64,000 bases of DNA from Pararhizobium gei (GTDB taxonomy: Bacteria; Pseudomonadota; Alphaproteobacteria; Rhizobiales; Rhizobiaceae), in NCBI RefSeq assembly GCF_029223885.1, contig NZ_CP119409.1:1142001-1206000 (forward strand), in the 5' to 3' direction. A program made the translations under genes and the position numbers. The stretch's first letter is position 1, and each line of letters begins with the position of its first letter. The notes below the pieces were generated by a model. It did no database searches and was not told where the DNA came from. It saw only the letters and a program-made list of their open reading frames with translations. Positions 43,264 to 55,414 of this stretch are shown one piece after another.

Positions 43264-46200
43264 ATGAAGTTGCGCGGCATTGGTTTCGGACTTGTTGCAG
43301 GTCTTTTGGTGTCGGTTGCGACCGGTGCCTCTGCGGACGATCCTCAACTGGACGAAACAGTTCCCGCGATAGAAAGCCCGTTAGAGGTCCCGGCAGAGGT
43401 CGGGGAGCCTGTGCCGACGCAGCCGGAGTTGGAGCCGGCACAGCCTGAAAAGACTGAACTGAAGCGGGCACAACCCGTCGAGGAGCCGACGGCGGTCACC
43501 GATGCCGCAGGCGGCGTGGTTGTCGAAAACAGCTCCGTCGAGGAGCAACATGGCGGAGCCTGGGGAGCACATCCGACGCTCGGCGACGTCACGAACAACG
43601 GCGCCTTTTCCTACACCTATCCTATCGACGTTCCCGCATTCCGCGGTCTCGAACCCAAGCTTGAACTTACCTATAATTCGAGCCGGAAGACCAAAACGGG
43701 TGGAAGCTACCAGGGCTGGCTCGGCTTTGGCTGGGGCCTTTCCGGCATTCCCGTCATCGAACGTGTCGGGGCCGACCTTGGCATCCCGCAATATCCGGTT
43801 CTCCCGGCGCCGGATACAGATGTTTACACGCTGAACGGTGAGCCGCTGGCTCGCTGCAAGGGCTACGGAGCCTCATGCGTCGCTCAGGATACCGGCGGTG
43901 GAACCAACAACACGCCGAACACGTGGGTGTCCGAAGTCGAGAATTATCTGAAAATCAAATATATTCCTGCCAGCAATCTTTGGGAAGTGACCGCCCGCGA
44001 CGGAACCAAAACCACGTTCACGTCGGTTGGCACAATCGCGAGTGCGGCTGCCAACGACGATACGAGCGAGCATGAAACCCGCTTCGAGTATCGATGGCTG
44101 GCTACGGAAACGGCCGACACATACGGCAACAAGATCAAATATTTTTACAGCTGCCCCGAATTACCGGTCTGCTATCCCACCGCCATTGATTATCACAATC
44201 GAGCAATCGGGACGCCCGTCAGGACGATCCGGTTCCATTACGACGCCCGGCCGGACTATATCGTGGCAGCCAACGGACACTCGCTGTCCTACACGAAAAT
44301 GCGCATAAAGGCGGTTGTGGTTCAGACATCAGGCACAAACACGTCGGGTTACAAGCTGTCCTATGATCAGGCGCCTTTCAGCAATGCGTCGCGCCTGACA
44401 TCGATCCAGCAGTTTGGAAGCGACCTTGTCCTGGATGCTAATTATGCCATCGCCTCCGGCAGTGCGCTGCCGCCGACGACGTTCGCCTATAATGACCCGA
44501 CCTCAAGCGGTTTTGCGCCAAGCCAGGAAATTGTTGGACTCAACGGCATTCCGATTCAAAAAGTAACGGAGCGTTACGAGGTCGACAACCAGACGAAGAC
44601 CAAAAACTTTCTGCGAAACTCCTACGCTGCCGTCGATGTGAATTCCGATGGCATAACGGAGATATTGAAGGCCAAATGGAGCGGCTACGGGGCGGAGAAC
44701 TGCACCTATTTTTTATATCACAGCCCGCTTCGAAATACTGACTTTGACAAGAAGGACATTCTCCTTCCTTGCCCTTCATTTCTCTACGATAGCCCAATCT
44801 CATCAACGGCAAACGTCGCCCAGGTTCTTTCCGTTGGCCATTTCGGCACGGACAAGACCAAAACGCAGCTGATGACATTTTACCAGCCAGATGAAGACGT
44901 ATGGTCGCACGAGAAGCTGAAGGTGCAGTGGCAATCGACCTTTTCCAAGAACGGAGCCGAATTCACGGAGATTCGCAAAAATTGCCTCGCGGCAAATGGC
45001 AGTGCGGATGCTGTAACCGATCCCATCTTAAAGGCGCTTTGCGACGATAAATATCCAAACCTGTTTCCCATCGATTGGCACGGGGACGGGCGTGACGAAG
45101 TGATACGCGGCGATAGCCACGTCGGGAACCTGTTCGGTGACGGGCGCCAGCAACGCATCTTCGTTGACGATGATCAGACCAATTTCCAGTATCTCGTCAA
45201 TGGCACCTTCGAAACCGACAAGCTTGGCGATTTCATCTGCAAGGAAAGCTGCGCCATTGCCGATGTGAACGGGGACGGACTGAGCGACGTTGTCAACTTT
45301 GCCGATCTATCAAAAATATTTTTTTATCTGTTCACTGGCGACAAGCTGGTCAAGTGGTCTTCGCAGACCGACGACTGGGGCGAATCACCTGTGGTAACCG
45401 ATGTCGATGGAGACGGAAAAGCCGAAGTTTTGTTCGCCACACCCACAGGCGACAGCCCCTTCGCCAATATGAGCTGGCGGATTTACAAGGCGATATCCAG
45501 TCCACAGGAACAAACGGGCATTGATGGGTCCAATCTCGGTATCGGGAGCAGCTTCGTCACATCAGGCGACTTCAACGGCGACGGCCAATCCGACCTGCTC
45601 ATCGCGCCGCCCACTCCAAGCACTTCTTATAATCCTCAAAAAACCGATTATGAGAACGCTGCCGCTCTCAATCAGATGTTCGACAACTTTGAGGCCAATA
45701 AATACCGCATCCGATACGGGTCTGCGACCGGCGGCATCGCCCACCTCATCAACACGGTAACGACGCCGCAGGGCGGGCAGGTCAAGGCGGCCTATGCGCC
45801 GTCGACGGCCTACAAGAACACCTATCTGCCCTATAGCATTGCGACCGTCAGCTCCCTGTCGGTGCTGGACGGCCGGGGCCAGACGGCAACGACGCGCTAT
45901 GATTACGCCAACGGCAAGTATGATATCGAAAAGCGCCGCTTCCTGGGCTTCGGCAATGTTGCGAAAACCCTGCCGAAGATCACCGGCGAGGCCGATGCGC
46001 CGATCGTCAAGACAGCCTATGTCCAGAACATCGCGGCCATCGGCCTGCCATCGACAAAAATATTCCTCGACCCGGACGGCGAGGTCCAGCGGGTGGTTGC
46101 GGAAACCTATGAGATCGACGACACGCATATCCCCTATAAGGCTCAAAACACCGTCACGACAACGGAACTGCGGGTTGGCACGGTAGAGCGCTCGACGCGC

Positions 46201-49200
46201 CAAACCCGGATCTTCGACGATTTCGGCAATATTACCCAGGAAACGGACGAAGGCCGCCGCGACGTGTCCGGCGACGAGACCATTACCAAACGGGCTTTCT
46301 ACTACAACAAGGGCGCCTATATTGTCTCGCTGCCGGCCTGGCTCAGGCTGTCGGAACCCGGCAGCACCCAGAATCTGAGAGCCCAGAACTTTCTCTACGA
46401 CGACCAGCAGGGGGAAGTCGCACCCATCAAAGGCGAGTTGACCGGCAGGCGCGATTATACCAGCTCCGGCGTGTATCAGGAATCCACATTCCACTATGAC
46501 GACTACGGCAACCTGGACTGGTCGTCCAATGGCGTGGGAAACAAGACGTCCTATGTCTATGACGGGACGCAGCGTCTGTTCGTCACGAAAACGACTTTTC
46601 CCAATGGACTGGTGGAAACTGGTACCCCGAACGCGGCCTGCAGCGCGCCGGCGACGAAGACGGATGTCAACGGCGTCGTCACCAGCTACAGCTACGATGT
46701 CTTCTGCCGGCCGACCGAGGTTTTGAACGGCATATCGGGCGCCTATACGAAAACCGCCTATGAACAGTTCGGCAATCCCGCGTCGCAGTTCATCAAGACC
46801 TCGACAAGCCGGCAGAGTTCCACCGCCGATGCCGAGCAGTATCAGTCTTTCGACGGCCTGGGACGGGTCTGGCGCGTTATCGATGCGGCCCAGCCGAATT
46901 CGATTGTCGAAACCCGGTACGATCTCCGCGGAAATGTGGAAAAGGTCACCCATCCCTATTTCGCAGGCGAACCGCAATACTGGACGGTGACCAGTTTCGA
47001 CTGGGCCAACCGTCCGATTGCCATCACCAATCCGGATGGCAGCAGCAAATTCCTGCATTACGGCCTGCAGGATACCCTGTCCATAACCGATAGTGTCCCG
47101 TTCCAATATACCCGCGTCGGCGATGAGGAAGGCGGGGCGATCTATACCTATACCTCCGCTGCCGGCGACGTGATCGCCAAGGCGCAGAGAAGCAGGCCCG
47201 CCGCAGACGGGAGCACGACCTCCCGCTGGCTCTTTGGCGCGACCTTCGATGGCGCGCACCGCATGCTTGGCGTCAAGGATGCGGCCGGTTCCGTCTGGAC
47301 CTACACCTATGACTTGATGGGCAACCGCACATCGGCCAAAGATCCCGATCTGGGCCAGTGGTCCTACAGCTACGACAAGGCCAACCGCCTGGTCCGGCAG
47401 ACGGACGCGCGCGACAAGGTGACGACCATCACCTATGACAGCAACGGCCGGCCCCTGACCACCATGGTCTATAACAGCGTTGCGGATGCCAATGCGAACA
47501 GCGGCGGCGGTCTGCTGTCGCAGAATGTCTATGACGAGGACGTCAGCGGCTATTACAACAAGGGTCAGCTGACGAAATCGTCCAATTCCATGCAGAAGCA
47601 GGAATTCCGCTACAATGCCGACGGCCTGCAGCAGATGAAGCGGGTGACGATCAACGACAGCGTCCTGGACGCCCCCCTGGTTCACACCGAGACGACCGGT
47701 CTCGACAAGGGCGGCCTGCCCCTGTGGAAGGAATACGGGCCGGATCCCTTGGGGCTCGATGTCGGTTCCTCGTCCAGCCGCTGGGCGTACGACCGCAAGA
47801 ACCAGCTGATCTCGATCCCCGGCTACATCAATTCCGTGACCTACGAGGCCGATGGGCAGACCGCGTCGATCGCCTATAGCAATGGTTTCGAGACGTTCTT
47901 CACCTATGATCCGCAGCGCCGCTGGCTGACCAAGATCGCCACGCAGAAGGATCCCGGAAACGGCGATCCGATATCGGTGCTGCTGCGCTCGGCCTATGTC
48001 CGCGACCAGACCGGCCGCATCCTGTCGATCAACGGCCTTGGGACGCTGAACGACTGGGTCTATACCTATGACGGCTTCGGCCGGATCGCCGGCGCGGTGA
48101 ATGCCGGCGATCCCGCCTATTCCGAAACCTTCACCTATGCCGCCAATGACAATCTCCTGTCACGCTCGCGGCTGACGGGGAGTTTCGTCTATCCCGCGGC
48201 CAGTGCCGCCCACCCGCATGCGCCCGTCTCGCTCGGCACCACCGCCTTTACCTATGACGACAACGGCAACCTGCTGACTGACGGGACGCGAACCTTCACC
48301 TACGATCTCGCCAACCGCGTCGCCTCCGTGGCGGCCGTCGGCAGCAACACGGTGACGCTGCGCTACGGTCCTGATGGTGCAAGGGTCAAGCGGGGATCGG
48401 CGGGCGGCAGCACCTATTATATCGACGCCAATGTCGAATATGACGGCACCCGCTTCACGCGCTATCCGCATATGGACATCAAGGTCACCGGCACGTCGCG
48501 CACTTTCCTCCACCGCGACCACCTCTCCTCCATCAGCGCCGTCACCAGCATGACCAGCGGCCTCGGCGCCACCGAGACCAACCGCTACGCCACCTTTGGC
48601 GAGCCCCACAACAAGGATATGGATACCCAGAAGGGCTATATCGGCGAACGCTACGACGCCGAAACCGGCCTGTCCTATCTCAACGCCCGCTACATGGACC
48701 CGAGGTTCGGACGGTTCATCTCGCCGGACACATGGGACCCGACGATGGAGGGTGTCGGCACCAACCGCTATGCTTATGCCGGGAACGATCCGGTGAACAA
48801 AAGCGATCCGAACGGGCATGCGTGGCTGAACGAGGGCTGGGACAACGTCTTTGGAAAAGGCAGTTTCGACCGGACGTTTGGCTCCGGCTCGTCGGAACGG
48901 GTTGATCAAGGCTGGAATCGAGGTGTTGAGAATAGCCAGTATTATGTTGAGAATAGTGTCGAAGGGCTTTCACGCATACCGGGAGACCTACGCAAAATCA
49001 CGGATGATTTTGCAGAAGAACCACTTGAAACAACAGATGAATTATTAAATTCAATGCCGCCAAATCCAACGACCACAACGGGACGTGCGATAGTAGGTGT
49101 AATCGCCACAATAGTACCAAAAGTCGGTAACCTTCCAAAATTGATGTCCATTTGGTCGAGAACTAAAAATAAGACGCCAGTGGAAAACGCTCTATCGCAC

Positions 49201-49497
49201 TGGAACAAGCACCGGTCCGAATTTCCCGAACTTTCCAATGCGAAGGAGTATGTTCAAAAAGCGCAGGATATGTTCAAGAACCCTCCAAGCAGCGCTCTCT
49301 CCAAAGTTAGACCTAATGGTGAAAGGCTTATGTACGATCCAATAACAAACACCTTCGGGGCATTGGACAAGGCCGCTCCCCAAAAACCTTATTTAAGCCT
49401 ACTGGTGGCCTTGGATACTGGAACAGGCAGTAATTGTAAGGAGCAAGAAATTGATAAAGTTAAATCCCTGTCCATGTTGTGGCATGTTCACAATTGA
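43264..49497 (+). CDS. SpvB/TcdB/Rhs polymorphic toxin with BECR-like tip
   Basis: A 2077-residue secreted protein. It has a signal peptide (residues 1-24), a Pro/Glu-rich linker, an SpvB-like N-terminal domain (about 95-330), FG-GAP-like calcium loops (DVNSDG near 457, DWHGDG near 600, DVNGDG near 665, DVDGDG near 714, DFNGDG near 770), many YD repeats (about 1060-1790) and the Rhs core end ([20 protein letters not shown]) closing at DPNGH near 1848. The variable tip shows [19 protein letters not shown], as in BECR-fold RNase toxins. The reading frame is disturbed at the C4A5 run 49378-49386; in the next frame the tip ends [16 protein letters not shown] with stop at 49433. Confidence 0.85.
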   Translation: MKLRGIGFGLVAGLLVSVATGASADDPQLDETVPAIESPLEVPAEVGEPVPTQPELEPAQPEKTELKRAQPVEEPTAVTDAAGGVVVENSSVEEQHGGAWGAHPTLGDVTNNGAFSYTYPIDVPAFRGLEPKLELTYNSSRKTKTGGSYQGWLGFGWGLSGIPVIERVGADLGIPQYPVLPAPDTDVYTLNGEPLARCKGYGASCVAQDTGGGTNNTPNTWVSEVENYLKIKYIPASNLWEVTARDGTKTTFTSVGTIASAAANDDTSEHETRFEYRWLATETADTYGNKIKYFYSCPELPVCYPTAIDYHNRAIGTPVRTIRFHYDARPDYIVAANGHSLSYTKMRIKAVVVQTSGTNTSGYKLSYDQAPFSNASRLTSIQQFGSDLVLDANYAIASGSALPPTTFAYNDPTSSGFAPSQEIVGLNGIPIQKVTERYEVDNQTKTKNFLRNSYAAVDVNSDGITEILKAKWSGYGAENCTYFLYHSPLRNTDFDKKDILLPCPSFLYDSPISSTANVAQVLSVGHFGTDKTKTQLMTFYQPDEDVWSHEKLKVQWQSTFSKNGAEFTEIRKNCLAANGSADAVTDPILKALCDDKYPNLFPIDWHGDGRDEVIRGDSHVGNLFGDGRQQRIFVDDDQTNFQYLVNGTFETDKLGDFICKESCAIADVNGDGLSDVVNFADLSKIFFYLFTGDKLVKWSSQTDDWGESPVVTDVDGDGKAEVLFATPTGDSPFANMSWRIYKAISSPQEQTGIDGSNLGIGSSFVTSGDFNGDGQSDLLIAPPTPSTSYNPQKTDYENAAALNQMFDNFEANKYRIRYGSATGGIAHLINTVTTPQGGQVKAAYAPSTAYKNTYLPYSIATVSSLSVLDGRGQTATTRYDYANGKYDIEKRRFLGFGNVAKTLPKITGEADAPIVKTAYVQNIAAIGLPSTKIFLDPDGEVQRVVAETYEIDDTHIPYKAQNTVTTTELRVGTVERSTRQTRIFDDFGNITQETDEGRRDVSGDETITKRAFYYNKGAYIVSLPAWLRLSEPGSTQNLRAQNFLYDDQQGEVAPIKGELTGRRDYTSSGVYQESTFHYDDYGNLDWSSNGVGNKTSYVYDGTQRLFVTKTTFPNGLVETGTPNAACSAPATKTDVNGVVTSYSYDVFCRPTEVLNGISGAYTKTAYEQFGNPASQFIKTSTSRQSSTADAEQYQSFDGLGRVWRVIDAAQPNSIVETRYDLRGNVEKVTHPYFAGEPQYWTVTSFDWANRPIAITNPDGSSKFLHYGLQDTLSITDSVPFQYTRVGDEEGGAIYTYTSAAGDVIAKAQRSRPAADGSTTSRWLFGATFDGAHRMLGVKDAAGSVWTYTYDLMGNRTSAKDPDLGQWSYSYDKANRLVRQTDARDKVTTITYDSNGRPLTTMVYNSVADANANSGGGLLSQNVYDEDVSGYYNKGQLTKSSNSMQKQEFRYNADGLQQMKRVTINDSVLDAPLVHTETTGLDKGGLPLWKEYGPDPLGLDVGSSSSRWAYDRKNQLISIPGYINSVTYEADGQTASIAYSNGFETFFTYDPQRRWLTKIATQKDPGNGDPISVLLRSAYVRDQTGRILSINGLGTLNDWVYTYDGFGRIAGAVNAGDPAYSETFTYAANDNLLSRSRLTGSFVYPAASAAHPHAPVSLGTTAFTYDDNGNLLTDGTRTFTYDLANRVASVAAVGSNTVTLRYGPDGARVKRGSAGGSTYYIDANVEYDGTRFTRYPHMDIKVTGTSRTFLHRDHLSSISAVTSMTSGLGATETNRYATFGEPHNKDMDTQKGYIGERYDAETGLSYLNARYMDPRFGRFISPDTWDPTMEGVGTNRYAYAGNDPVNKSDPNGHAWLNEGWDNVFGKGSFDRTFGSGSSERVDQGWNRGVENSQYYVENSVEGLSRIPGDLRKITDDFAEEPLETTDELLNSMPPNPTTTTGRAIVGVIATIVPKVGNLPKLMSIWSRTKNKTPVENALSHWNKHRSEFPELSNAKEYVQKAQDMFKNPPSSALSKVRPNGERLMYDPITNTFGALDKAAPQKPYLSLLVALDTGTGSNCKEQEIDKVKSLSMLWHVHN
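47731..48822 (+). repeat. Rhs core-end repeat, copy 1
   Basis: The 3' end of the Rhs core inside the full-length gene. It is almost identical in DNA sequence to 49672-50763 and, in its last 760 bases, to 51670-52431. The copies differ mainly after the DPNGH codons, where the tips begin. Confidence 0.9.
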
Positions 49498-49645
49498 TCA
49501 TTTGGGCGATTATGAAATCTGCGATGTCTGTAACTGGGAGGATGATCCTGTTCAGTCTGCGGATGTTTCTTATGCCGGCGGCGCCAATGAAATTAGCCTG
49601 ATTGAGGCGAGAAAAATATGGAAAGAGAGCCTGAAATCCTTATGA
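49451..49645 (+). CDS. CPCC-type immunity protein
   Basis: A 64-residue cysteine-rich protein, [20 protein letters not shown] then [15 protein letters not shown] and [12 protein letters not shown]. This is the CPCC family, frequent as immunity proteins behind polymorphic toxins; two CxxC pairs suggest a zinc site. It starts with TTG, preceded by AAGGAG with a seven-base gap. It overlaps the end of the Rhs frame as it stands, but would begin 17 bases after the toxin stop at 49433 if the frameshift is repaired. Probably neutralises the tip of the full-length Rhs protein. Confidence 0.8.
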   Translation: MIKLNPCPCCGMFTIDHLGDYEICDVCNWEDDPVQSADVSYAGGANEISLIEARKIWKESLKSL

Positions 49646-49671
49646 AGGAACAGCGATGGCGCCTCAAATGA

Positions 49672-50763
49672 ATACGGACCGGATCCGCTGGGGCTCGATG
49701 TCGGTTCCTCGTCCAGCCGCTGGGCGTACGACCGCAAGAACCAGCTGATCTCGATCCCCGGCTACATCAATTCCGTGACCTACGAGGCCGATGGGCAGAC
49801 CGCGTCGATCGCCTATAGCAATGGTTATGAAACCCTCTTCACCTATGATCCGCAGCGCCGCTGGCTGACCAAGATCGTCACGCAGAAGGATCCCGGAAAC
49901 GGCGATCCGATATCGGAGCTGCTGCGCTCGGCCTATGTCCGTGACCGGACCGGCCGCATCCTGTCGATCAACGGCCTTGGGACGCCGAACGACTGGGTCT
50001 ACACCTATGACGGCTTCGGCCGGATCGCCAGCGCGGTGAATGCCGGCGATCCCGCAGGCGTCTATTCCGAAACCTTCACCTATGCCGCCAATGACAATCT
50101 CCTGTCACGCTCGCGGCTGACGGGGAGTTTCGTCTATCCCGCGGCCAGTGCCGCCCACCCGCATGCGCCCGTCTCGCTCGGCACCACCGCCTTTACCTAT
50201 GACGACAACGGCAACCTGCTGACTGACGGGACGCGAACCTTCACCTACGATCTCGCCAACCGCGTCGCCTCCGTGGCGGCCGTCGGCAGCAACACGGTGA
50301 CGCTGCGCTACGGTCCTGATGGTGCAAGGGTCAAGCGGGGATCGGCGGGCGGCAGCACCTATTATATCGACGCCAATGTCGAATATGACGGCACCCGCTT
50401 CACGCGCTATCCGCATATGGACATCAAGGTCACCGGCACGTCGCGCACTTTCCTCCACCGCGACCACCTCTCCTCCATCAGCGCCGTCACCAGCATGACC
50501 AGCGGCCTCGGCGCCACCGAGACCAACCGCTACGCCACCTTTGGCGAGCCCCACAACAAGGATATGGATACCCAGAAGGGCTATATCGGCGAACGCTACG
50601 ACGCCGAAACCGGCCTGTCCTATCTCAACGCCCGCTACATGGACCCGAGGTTCGGACGGTTCATCTCGCCGGACACATGGGACCCGACGATGGAGGGTGT
50701 CGGCACCAACCGTTATGCCTATGCCGGCAATGATCCGGTGAACAGGAGCGATCCGAATGGGCA
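49672..50763 (+). repeat. Rhs core-end repeat, copy 2
   Basis: Second copy of the Rhs core end, beginning abruptly in the middle of the core after the first immunity gene. DNA nearly identical to 47731-48822. Confidence 0.9.
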
Positions 50764-51379
50764 TGTATCGGGTGCAACCGGACAACCGGAAGCGACAAAA
50801 GCCTACGAAAGTCAACAAGCAGCAGACCGGCAAGATCACGAGGCGTCAACTCTAGCCGACAAAATGCAAAGTCTTGGAAATGGAAATGAGGGGGGACTAT
50901 TTGATGGCGTCGATCCAGAGGTCGAGGCCCTTGCACGTGAAAAACGTAAATTTGGAGTGTCGGGTATAGCTGACCCGAATGTTGTCAGCCCTTCAGATTT
51001 AGTGTCACCGGGTAGTTTAATAAATGTGGTGCGAGGGGTCGTCGGAAAGCTGGCAAGTAGTGGGGGGTTTATAACACGAATTGCCGCGGATAGTGTGCCC
51101 GCTTCAACGCCAATTGGACGGTTGGGTAATCCGATTAACGTGAAGCCTGGCACTAACGCGGAGACGGTCATTGGGGGGCGTGAGTTCGGTGGGCATGCTC
51201 TTGACCAAATGCAGGGTCGTGGAGTTATGCCTTCGGCTGTCGAGAACACAGTCAGGGTAGGCAGAGCCTCGCCCGATCCAATTCCTGGCCGCACACGCCA
51301 TTATGAACAGACGAATAATCTGACCGTGATAACTGAATCCAATGGCAGGGTCGTAACGGTAATAACAGGGAAACGGTGA
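49775..51379 (+). pseudogene. Displaced Rhs core fragment with DUF4258-like tip
   Basis: A frame of 534 residues lacking the signal peptide and N-terminal two thirds of an Rhs protein; the homology starts at 49672, before any good start codon. After DPNGH a new tip follows, ending [20 protein letters not shown], then [20 protein letters not shown]. The HA-x2-M-x2-R pattern resembles DUF4258-type RNase toxins. As a silent cassette it could replace the tip of the full-length gene by recombination across the identical core DNA. Confidence 0.75.
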
Positions 51380-51660
51380 TGGAACAAAGCGACATCGCAA
51401 CACTGCAACAGATGCTGGATGAAATTAACGCTCATTCAAGTGAGAGCCTTGACCAGTTCGCTGAACGATTGCTTCAGCTACGTGATGAGCTTAAGTTTGA
51501 TGATGCGGATTGGTACCACGATTTTACGCAGCATTTAGCAACATTAGACTCAGCATCAACGTTTCACCCAGCAAATAATCTGGAGAGGCACCAACTTAGT
51601 GCTGCAACTCAACAAGCAATTTTTCAGATAAACTACTTGATCCGTGCTAAACTTAGTTGA
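51379..51660 (+). CDS. Putative immunity protein for tip 2
   Basis: A 93-residue acidic, helical protein ([20 protein letters not shown], then [15 protein letters not shown]). Its ATG overlaps the stop of the toxin fragment (TGATG), the usual toxin-immunity coupling. I do not recognise a family. Composition is more AT-rich than the Rhs core. Confidence 0.65.
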   Translation: MEQSDIATLQQMLDEINAHSSESLDQFAERLLQLRDELKFDDADWYHDFTQHLATLDSASTFHPANNLERHQLSAATQQAIFQINYLIRAKLS

Positions 51661-51669
51661 TTGGCGTAG

Positions 51670-52431
51670 TAGACGGCTTCGGCCGGATCGCCGGCGCGGT
51701 GAATGCGGGCGATCCCGCTGGCGCCTATTCCGAAACCTTCACCTATGCGGCCAACGACAATCTCCTGTCACGCTCGCGGCTGACGGGGAGTTTCGTCTAT
51801 CCCGCGGCCACTGCCGCCCACCCGCATGCGCCTCTTTCGCTCGGCAGCACCGCCTTTACCTATGACGACAACGGCCACATGGTGTCCGACGGGAAGCGTA
51901 ACTTCACCTATGATCTCGCCAACCGCGTCGCCTCCGTGGCGGCCGTCGGCAGCAACACGGTGACGCTGCGCTATGGTCCTGATGGTGCAAGGGTCAAGCG
52001 GGGATCGGCGGGCGGCAGCACCTATTATATCGACGCCAATGTCGAATATGACGGCACCCGCTTCACGCGCTATCCGCATATGGACATCAAGGTCACCGGC
52101 ACGTCGCGCACTTTTCTTCACCGCGACCACCTCTCCTCCATCAGCGCCGTCACCAGCATGACCAGCGGCCTCGGCGCCACCGAGACCAACCGCTACGCCA
52201 CCTTCGGCGAGCCCCACAACAAGGATATGGATACCCAGAAGGGCTATATCGGCGAACGCTACGACGCCGAAACCGGCCTGTCCTATCTCAACGCCCGCTA
52301 CATGGACCCGAGGTTCGGCCGGTTCATCTCGCCCGACACATGGGACCCGACCATGGAGGGCGTCGGCACCAACCGTTATGCCTATGCCGGCAATGATCCG
52401 GTGAACAGGAGCGATCCGAATAGGCATTCGT
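51670..52431 (+). repeat. Rhs core-end repeat, copy 3
   Basis: Shorter copy, beginning at the bases coding [15 protein letters not shown] few differences from copies 1 and 2 (for example [11 protein letters not shown] in place of [11 protein letters not shown]) show that it has diverged. Confidence 0.85.
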
Positions 52432-52475
52432 TTGGCTTGGACGATGGAAACGCAGCAGGTTCTGCGGGGCGCATC
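51670..52475 (+). pseudogene. Rhs core-end copy 3, remnant without tip
   Basis: A third copy of the Rhs core end, starting within the core and lacking everything upstream. It ends DPNRH (the usual G is R) and then about 15 residues that run in frame into the start of a transglutaminase-like gene. No toxin tip remains. Confidence 0.8.
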
Positions 52476-52656
52476 ATGAAAGGCCTATCCATCGCGGTTC
52501 TGGCTCTCTACCTGTCAGCCTCGACGCTTTTGGCGGGAACTGTCCGGCTGGTGGACGATCTGGAAGCGCTGTTTGCAGCGAATAGCGATTTGCTCGATGT
52601 AAAACTTTCCATCGATGCAATGGTGGATCCGTCCAGCAATGCTGAAGCGGCTAATA
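52476..52656 (+). pseudogene. Transglutaminase-like protein, N-terminal piece
   Basis: Signal-like start [20 protein letters not shown] followed by [20 protein letters not shown] and the beginning of the mature protein. It is cut by the IS630-family element; the rest is at 53814-54572. The two pieces are one base out of frame when the element is removed. Confidence 0.7.
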
Positions 52657-53813
52657 CCAACCGTCACTGATTAGAACCCTTGCGCCCATTTGCGTCGGCC
52701 GATTGACATGATCTTCCATGGTCGTTGCTGGAGGGTTCTCCAAGCGTAGCAGCAGTGGTCGACGATATCCTCGTAGGATTTGAAGACTCGGTTTGAGAGC
52801 CAGTTGTCCCTCATGAACTGCCAGATGTTTTCGACCGGGTTCAACTCGGGCGATTTGGGCGGCAGTGGCAGGATGGTGATGTTTTCTGGAACGACGAGAT
52901 TGTTGGACATGTGCCATCCGGCCTGATCCATGATGAGGACGGCGTGTGCATGAACGGCGACGTTGCGGGATATCTCGATCAGGTGCTGGTTCATGGCATG
53001 GGTGTCGCACCACGGCATGACGAGAGCGGCGGCCTTGCCGTGCTTGGGACAGATGGCACCGAAGATATAGGCCGATCGGGTTCGCTGGTCGTGCGGCGCG
53101 GACGGCCTTGAGCCCCGCTTGGCCCAACGACGCGTGATCTTGTTCTTCTGGCCTATCCGGGCTTCGTCCTGGAACCAGATTTCGATTACTTTGCCCTTGG
53201 CGGGACCTGCGGCGATTTCTGCCACAGCGGCGGGGAAGTTTTTTTAAATGCCTCGGCCGCCTCGGCATCCTGCGCATGATGTCTTGGGCGAGCCGAGAGC
53301 TTGCGATAGCCCATGGCACGCACTTCGCGGCCCAGGGTCTCCTCGCTCACCGAGATGCGGAACTCTTCCCAAATCCATTGCGCCAGATCACACAGACGCC
53401 AGCGAACGACTCCATCCAGATACGGGGTCGGTCCGCGCTCTATGGCTTGCGCCAAAGCCGTTCGCTGTTCATCGTTCAGGAGAGAAGGTTTGCCCGGGGC
53501 CTTGCCGTTGATAAGGCCGGCGGGACCGCGTTCATTGAAGCGCACCACCCAGTCGCGCACGATCTGAACCGTCACACTGCCAAGCCGGGCGGCATCGGCG
53601 CGTGAGCCGCCATCATAGATCGATGCAAGTGCCAGAAGCCGCCGTGCCTGATCGGCATCGCGTGTCTGCCGAGCCAGAAGCCGCAACCTGGCTCCGTCGA
53701 AGTCCGATCGCAAAGAAATCGCTGAACCCATCACAAACCTCCAGTTTGCATCACAGATTCAGATTCGTTGGCTGCTGGGAATCCCCTTCAGAGTCATGCT
53801 CACTGACGGTTGG
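52657..53813 (-). mobile_element. IS630-family insertion sequence
   Basis: 1157 bases flanked by TA on both sides (52655-52656 and 53814-53815), the IS630 target duplication. The ends are inverted repeats beginning CCAACCGTCA (left) and TGACGGTTGG (right). It carries one two-part transposase. It interrupts the transglutaminase-like gene. Confidence 0.88.
52671..53734 (-). CDS. IS630-family transposase in two overlapping frames
   Basis: The first frame (53734-53186) encodes the helix-turn-helix part (RRLLALASIYDGGSRADAAR) and the second (53225-52671) the DDE part: FQDEARIGQKNK, LIMDQAGWHMS and LPPKSPELNPVENIWQFM. They join at a run of seven A (TTTAAAAAAAC on the minus strand), where a one-base slip gives AFKKNFPAAVAEIAAG. 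This arrangement is typical of IS630-family programmed frameshifting. The element may be active. Confidence 0.85.
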
Positions 53814-54572
53814 TATAAGGCGGCGATCGAGCGCATGGCTATGGACGTGAAGGCCATGGCAGGCGAGGGAGCAAAGAGTACCGAAAAGCTCGTAGCCCTG
53901 AAACGCTATCTCTATGAGGGTGGCGCTTGGAACGAAAACCGGCCCTTTCAATATGACTTTGCAGATCCGCTCGGAGAGAAGCCAGCGAACCGCCTGCTGC
54001 GCCGCTACCTGACAACTCGGCGCGGCAACTGCATTACCATGCCAATGTTGATGGTGTTCGTCGGCCAGCGGTCGGGCCTGAAGATGACGCTCGCTGAAGC
54101 GCCGTTGCACGTCTTCATCAAATACACCGATGATGATGGCGTGGTCTGGAACCTCGAACCCACCAACGGCGGCGGGTTCACCCGCGATGTCTGGTACCGT
54201 CAGAAGCTGCCAATGTCGGACAAGGCGGTTGCGAACGGGGTTTACCTGCGGGCACTATCCCATGAGGAAGCCGCCGTGTTGATTGCCTCGTTTCTAGTCG
54301 AACATCAGATCGACGCCGGCGATTTTGAGGGGGCGATTGCGGTCTCCGACGTGCTGCTGCGGCATTATCCCACCTTTGCCTATGGGCTGGTGAAGAAGGG
54401 CAGCGCCTATGCCGGCCTGTTGCGGCGGGAACTGGCCGGGAAATATACACGGATGGAAGACATTCCCGCCGACCTGAAGGCGAAAGCCGATCAGTGGTAC
54501 GGGCAGAATATGCAGGCTTTTGCCAAGGCGGAAGCGATGGGGTGGCGGCCGCAGGACGGCCAGACAGAATAA
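53814..54572 (+). pseudogene. Transglutaminase-like/TPR protein, C-terminal piece
   Basis: About 250 residues with LVALKRYLYEGGAWNENRPF, FDYDFADP-like QYDFADPLGEK, the catalytic region TRRGNCITMPMLMVFVGQRS (cysteine of RRGNC) and APLHVFIKYTDDDG (histidine). A helical repeat region follows. This is the transglutaminase-like/SirB1 family; similar proteins occur beside Rhs genes. The open frame can be read from an ATG inside the IS end (53796), but the natural start lies beyond the element. Confidence 0.75.
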
Positions 54573-54599
54573 CGGTCTGATTCAATTGGGGACTTGTTC

Positions 54600-55406
54600 A
54601 TGAAATGCTTTTCCAATGGGTTTCTGACCCGTATTCTCAGCCTGCTTTTAATCTGCAGCATACTGTCCGTATCCTTCGGCTCAGCGGCGAATGCACGGTT
54701 CATCCAGCCAGATACGATGGATCCAACACTGCCGGGTGTCGGTACCAACCGTTACGCGTATGCCGGCAATGATCCGGTCAACAACAGCGATCCGAATGGG
54801 CACCAGGCGGCTACAGCCACTGGTGGATTTTGGGGAACTATAGGGAGTGCTCTATCTAGATTAGGTGCAGCAATTGGGTTTGGTGGAGCAGCCACTGTAG
54901 GAATAATCGCAGGCGGCGTTGTCCTGGTTACCGCAACTCCTATGGCTAATGGAGAGATGAAGCCTGATACTCAAGTAAACAATGGCGGCGGCCAAACTGC
55001 CGCTGTCGGTGGTGCTCCAGCGGGTGGCCCAGAAGATGAAGAGAACGAAAAACAAAAAGAGCCAGAAGTCTCCAGCAAAGAAATATCGCGCGCCTTAAAA
55101 GCAGAAGATCTTGGTATTAAGGGAGAAATTGATTCTCTAAAAGGATCGGTGAGAATAAAAGACGGAGTTATGACTGTGCGAGTTGACTTTGTTCAAGGGC
55201 GAATTGCGAGTTCACCGAAAGAAATATTCTCGAATCTCAAATCAGTTGCTCGAGCAAATGGAGCTAATTCTCTTAATGTCGAGGCAAGCATCGCAAACCC
55301 TGTAGTAGACAGAGTCATGAGAGGATTTGCAGTTAGAACAATATCCGATACAATGCCCGGCAGACTAGGAACCACTATACAGTCGTATAGCATCCCGCTA
55401 GATTAG
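54600..55406 (+). CDS. Minimal secreted Rhs-tip toxin
   Basis: A 268-residue protein with its own signal peptide ([20 protein letters not shown] through SAANA), then only the last 35 residues of the Rhs core ([20 protein letters not shown] through DPNGH) and then a 195-residue tip. The tip has a glycine-rich hydrophobic stretch ([19 protein letters not shown]), a charged linker and a C-terminal domain with [20 protein letters not shown], faintly like a GNAT fold. The YD-repeat shell is absent. ATG 54600 has GGGGA upstream. Followed by a probable immunity gene. Confidence 0.65.
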   Translation: MKCFSNGFLTRILSLLLICSILSVSFGSAANARFIQPDTMDPTLPGVGTNRYAYAGNDPVNNSDPNGHQAATATGGFWGTIGSALSRLGAAIGFGGAATVGIIAGGVVLVTATPMANGEMKPDTQVNNGGGQTAAVGGAPAGGPEDEENEKQKEPEVSSKEISRALKAEDLGIKGEIDSLKGSVRIKDGVMTVRVDFVQGRIASSPKEIFSNLKSVARANGANSLNVEASIANPVVDRVMRGFAVRTISDTMPGRLGTTIQSYSIPLD

Positions 55407-55414
55407 GAGCAACT

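Noticed and set aside
45562..47685. 707-residue open frame antisense to the Rhs gene
   Set aside because: It mirrors the repetitive high-GC Rhs coding sequence; the translation lacks recognisable domains, and the sense strand carries the clear Rhs motifs.
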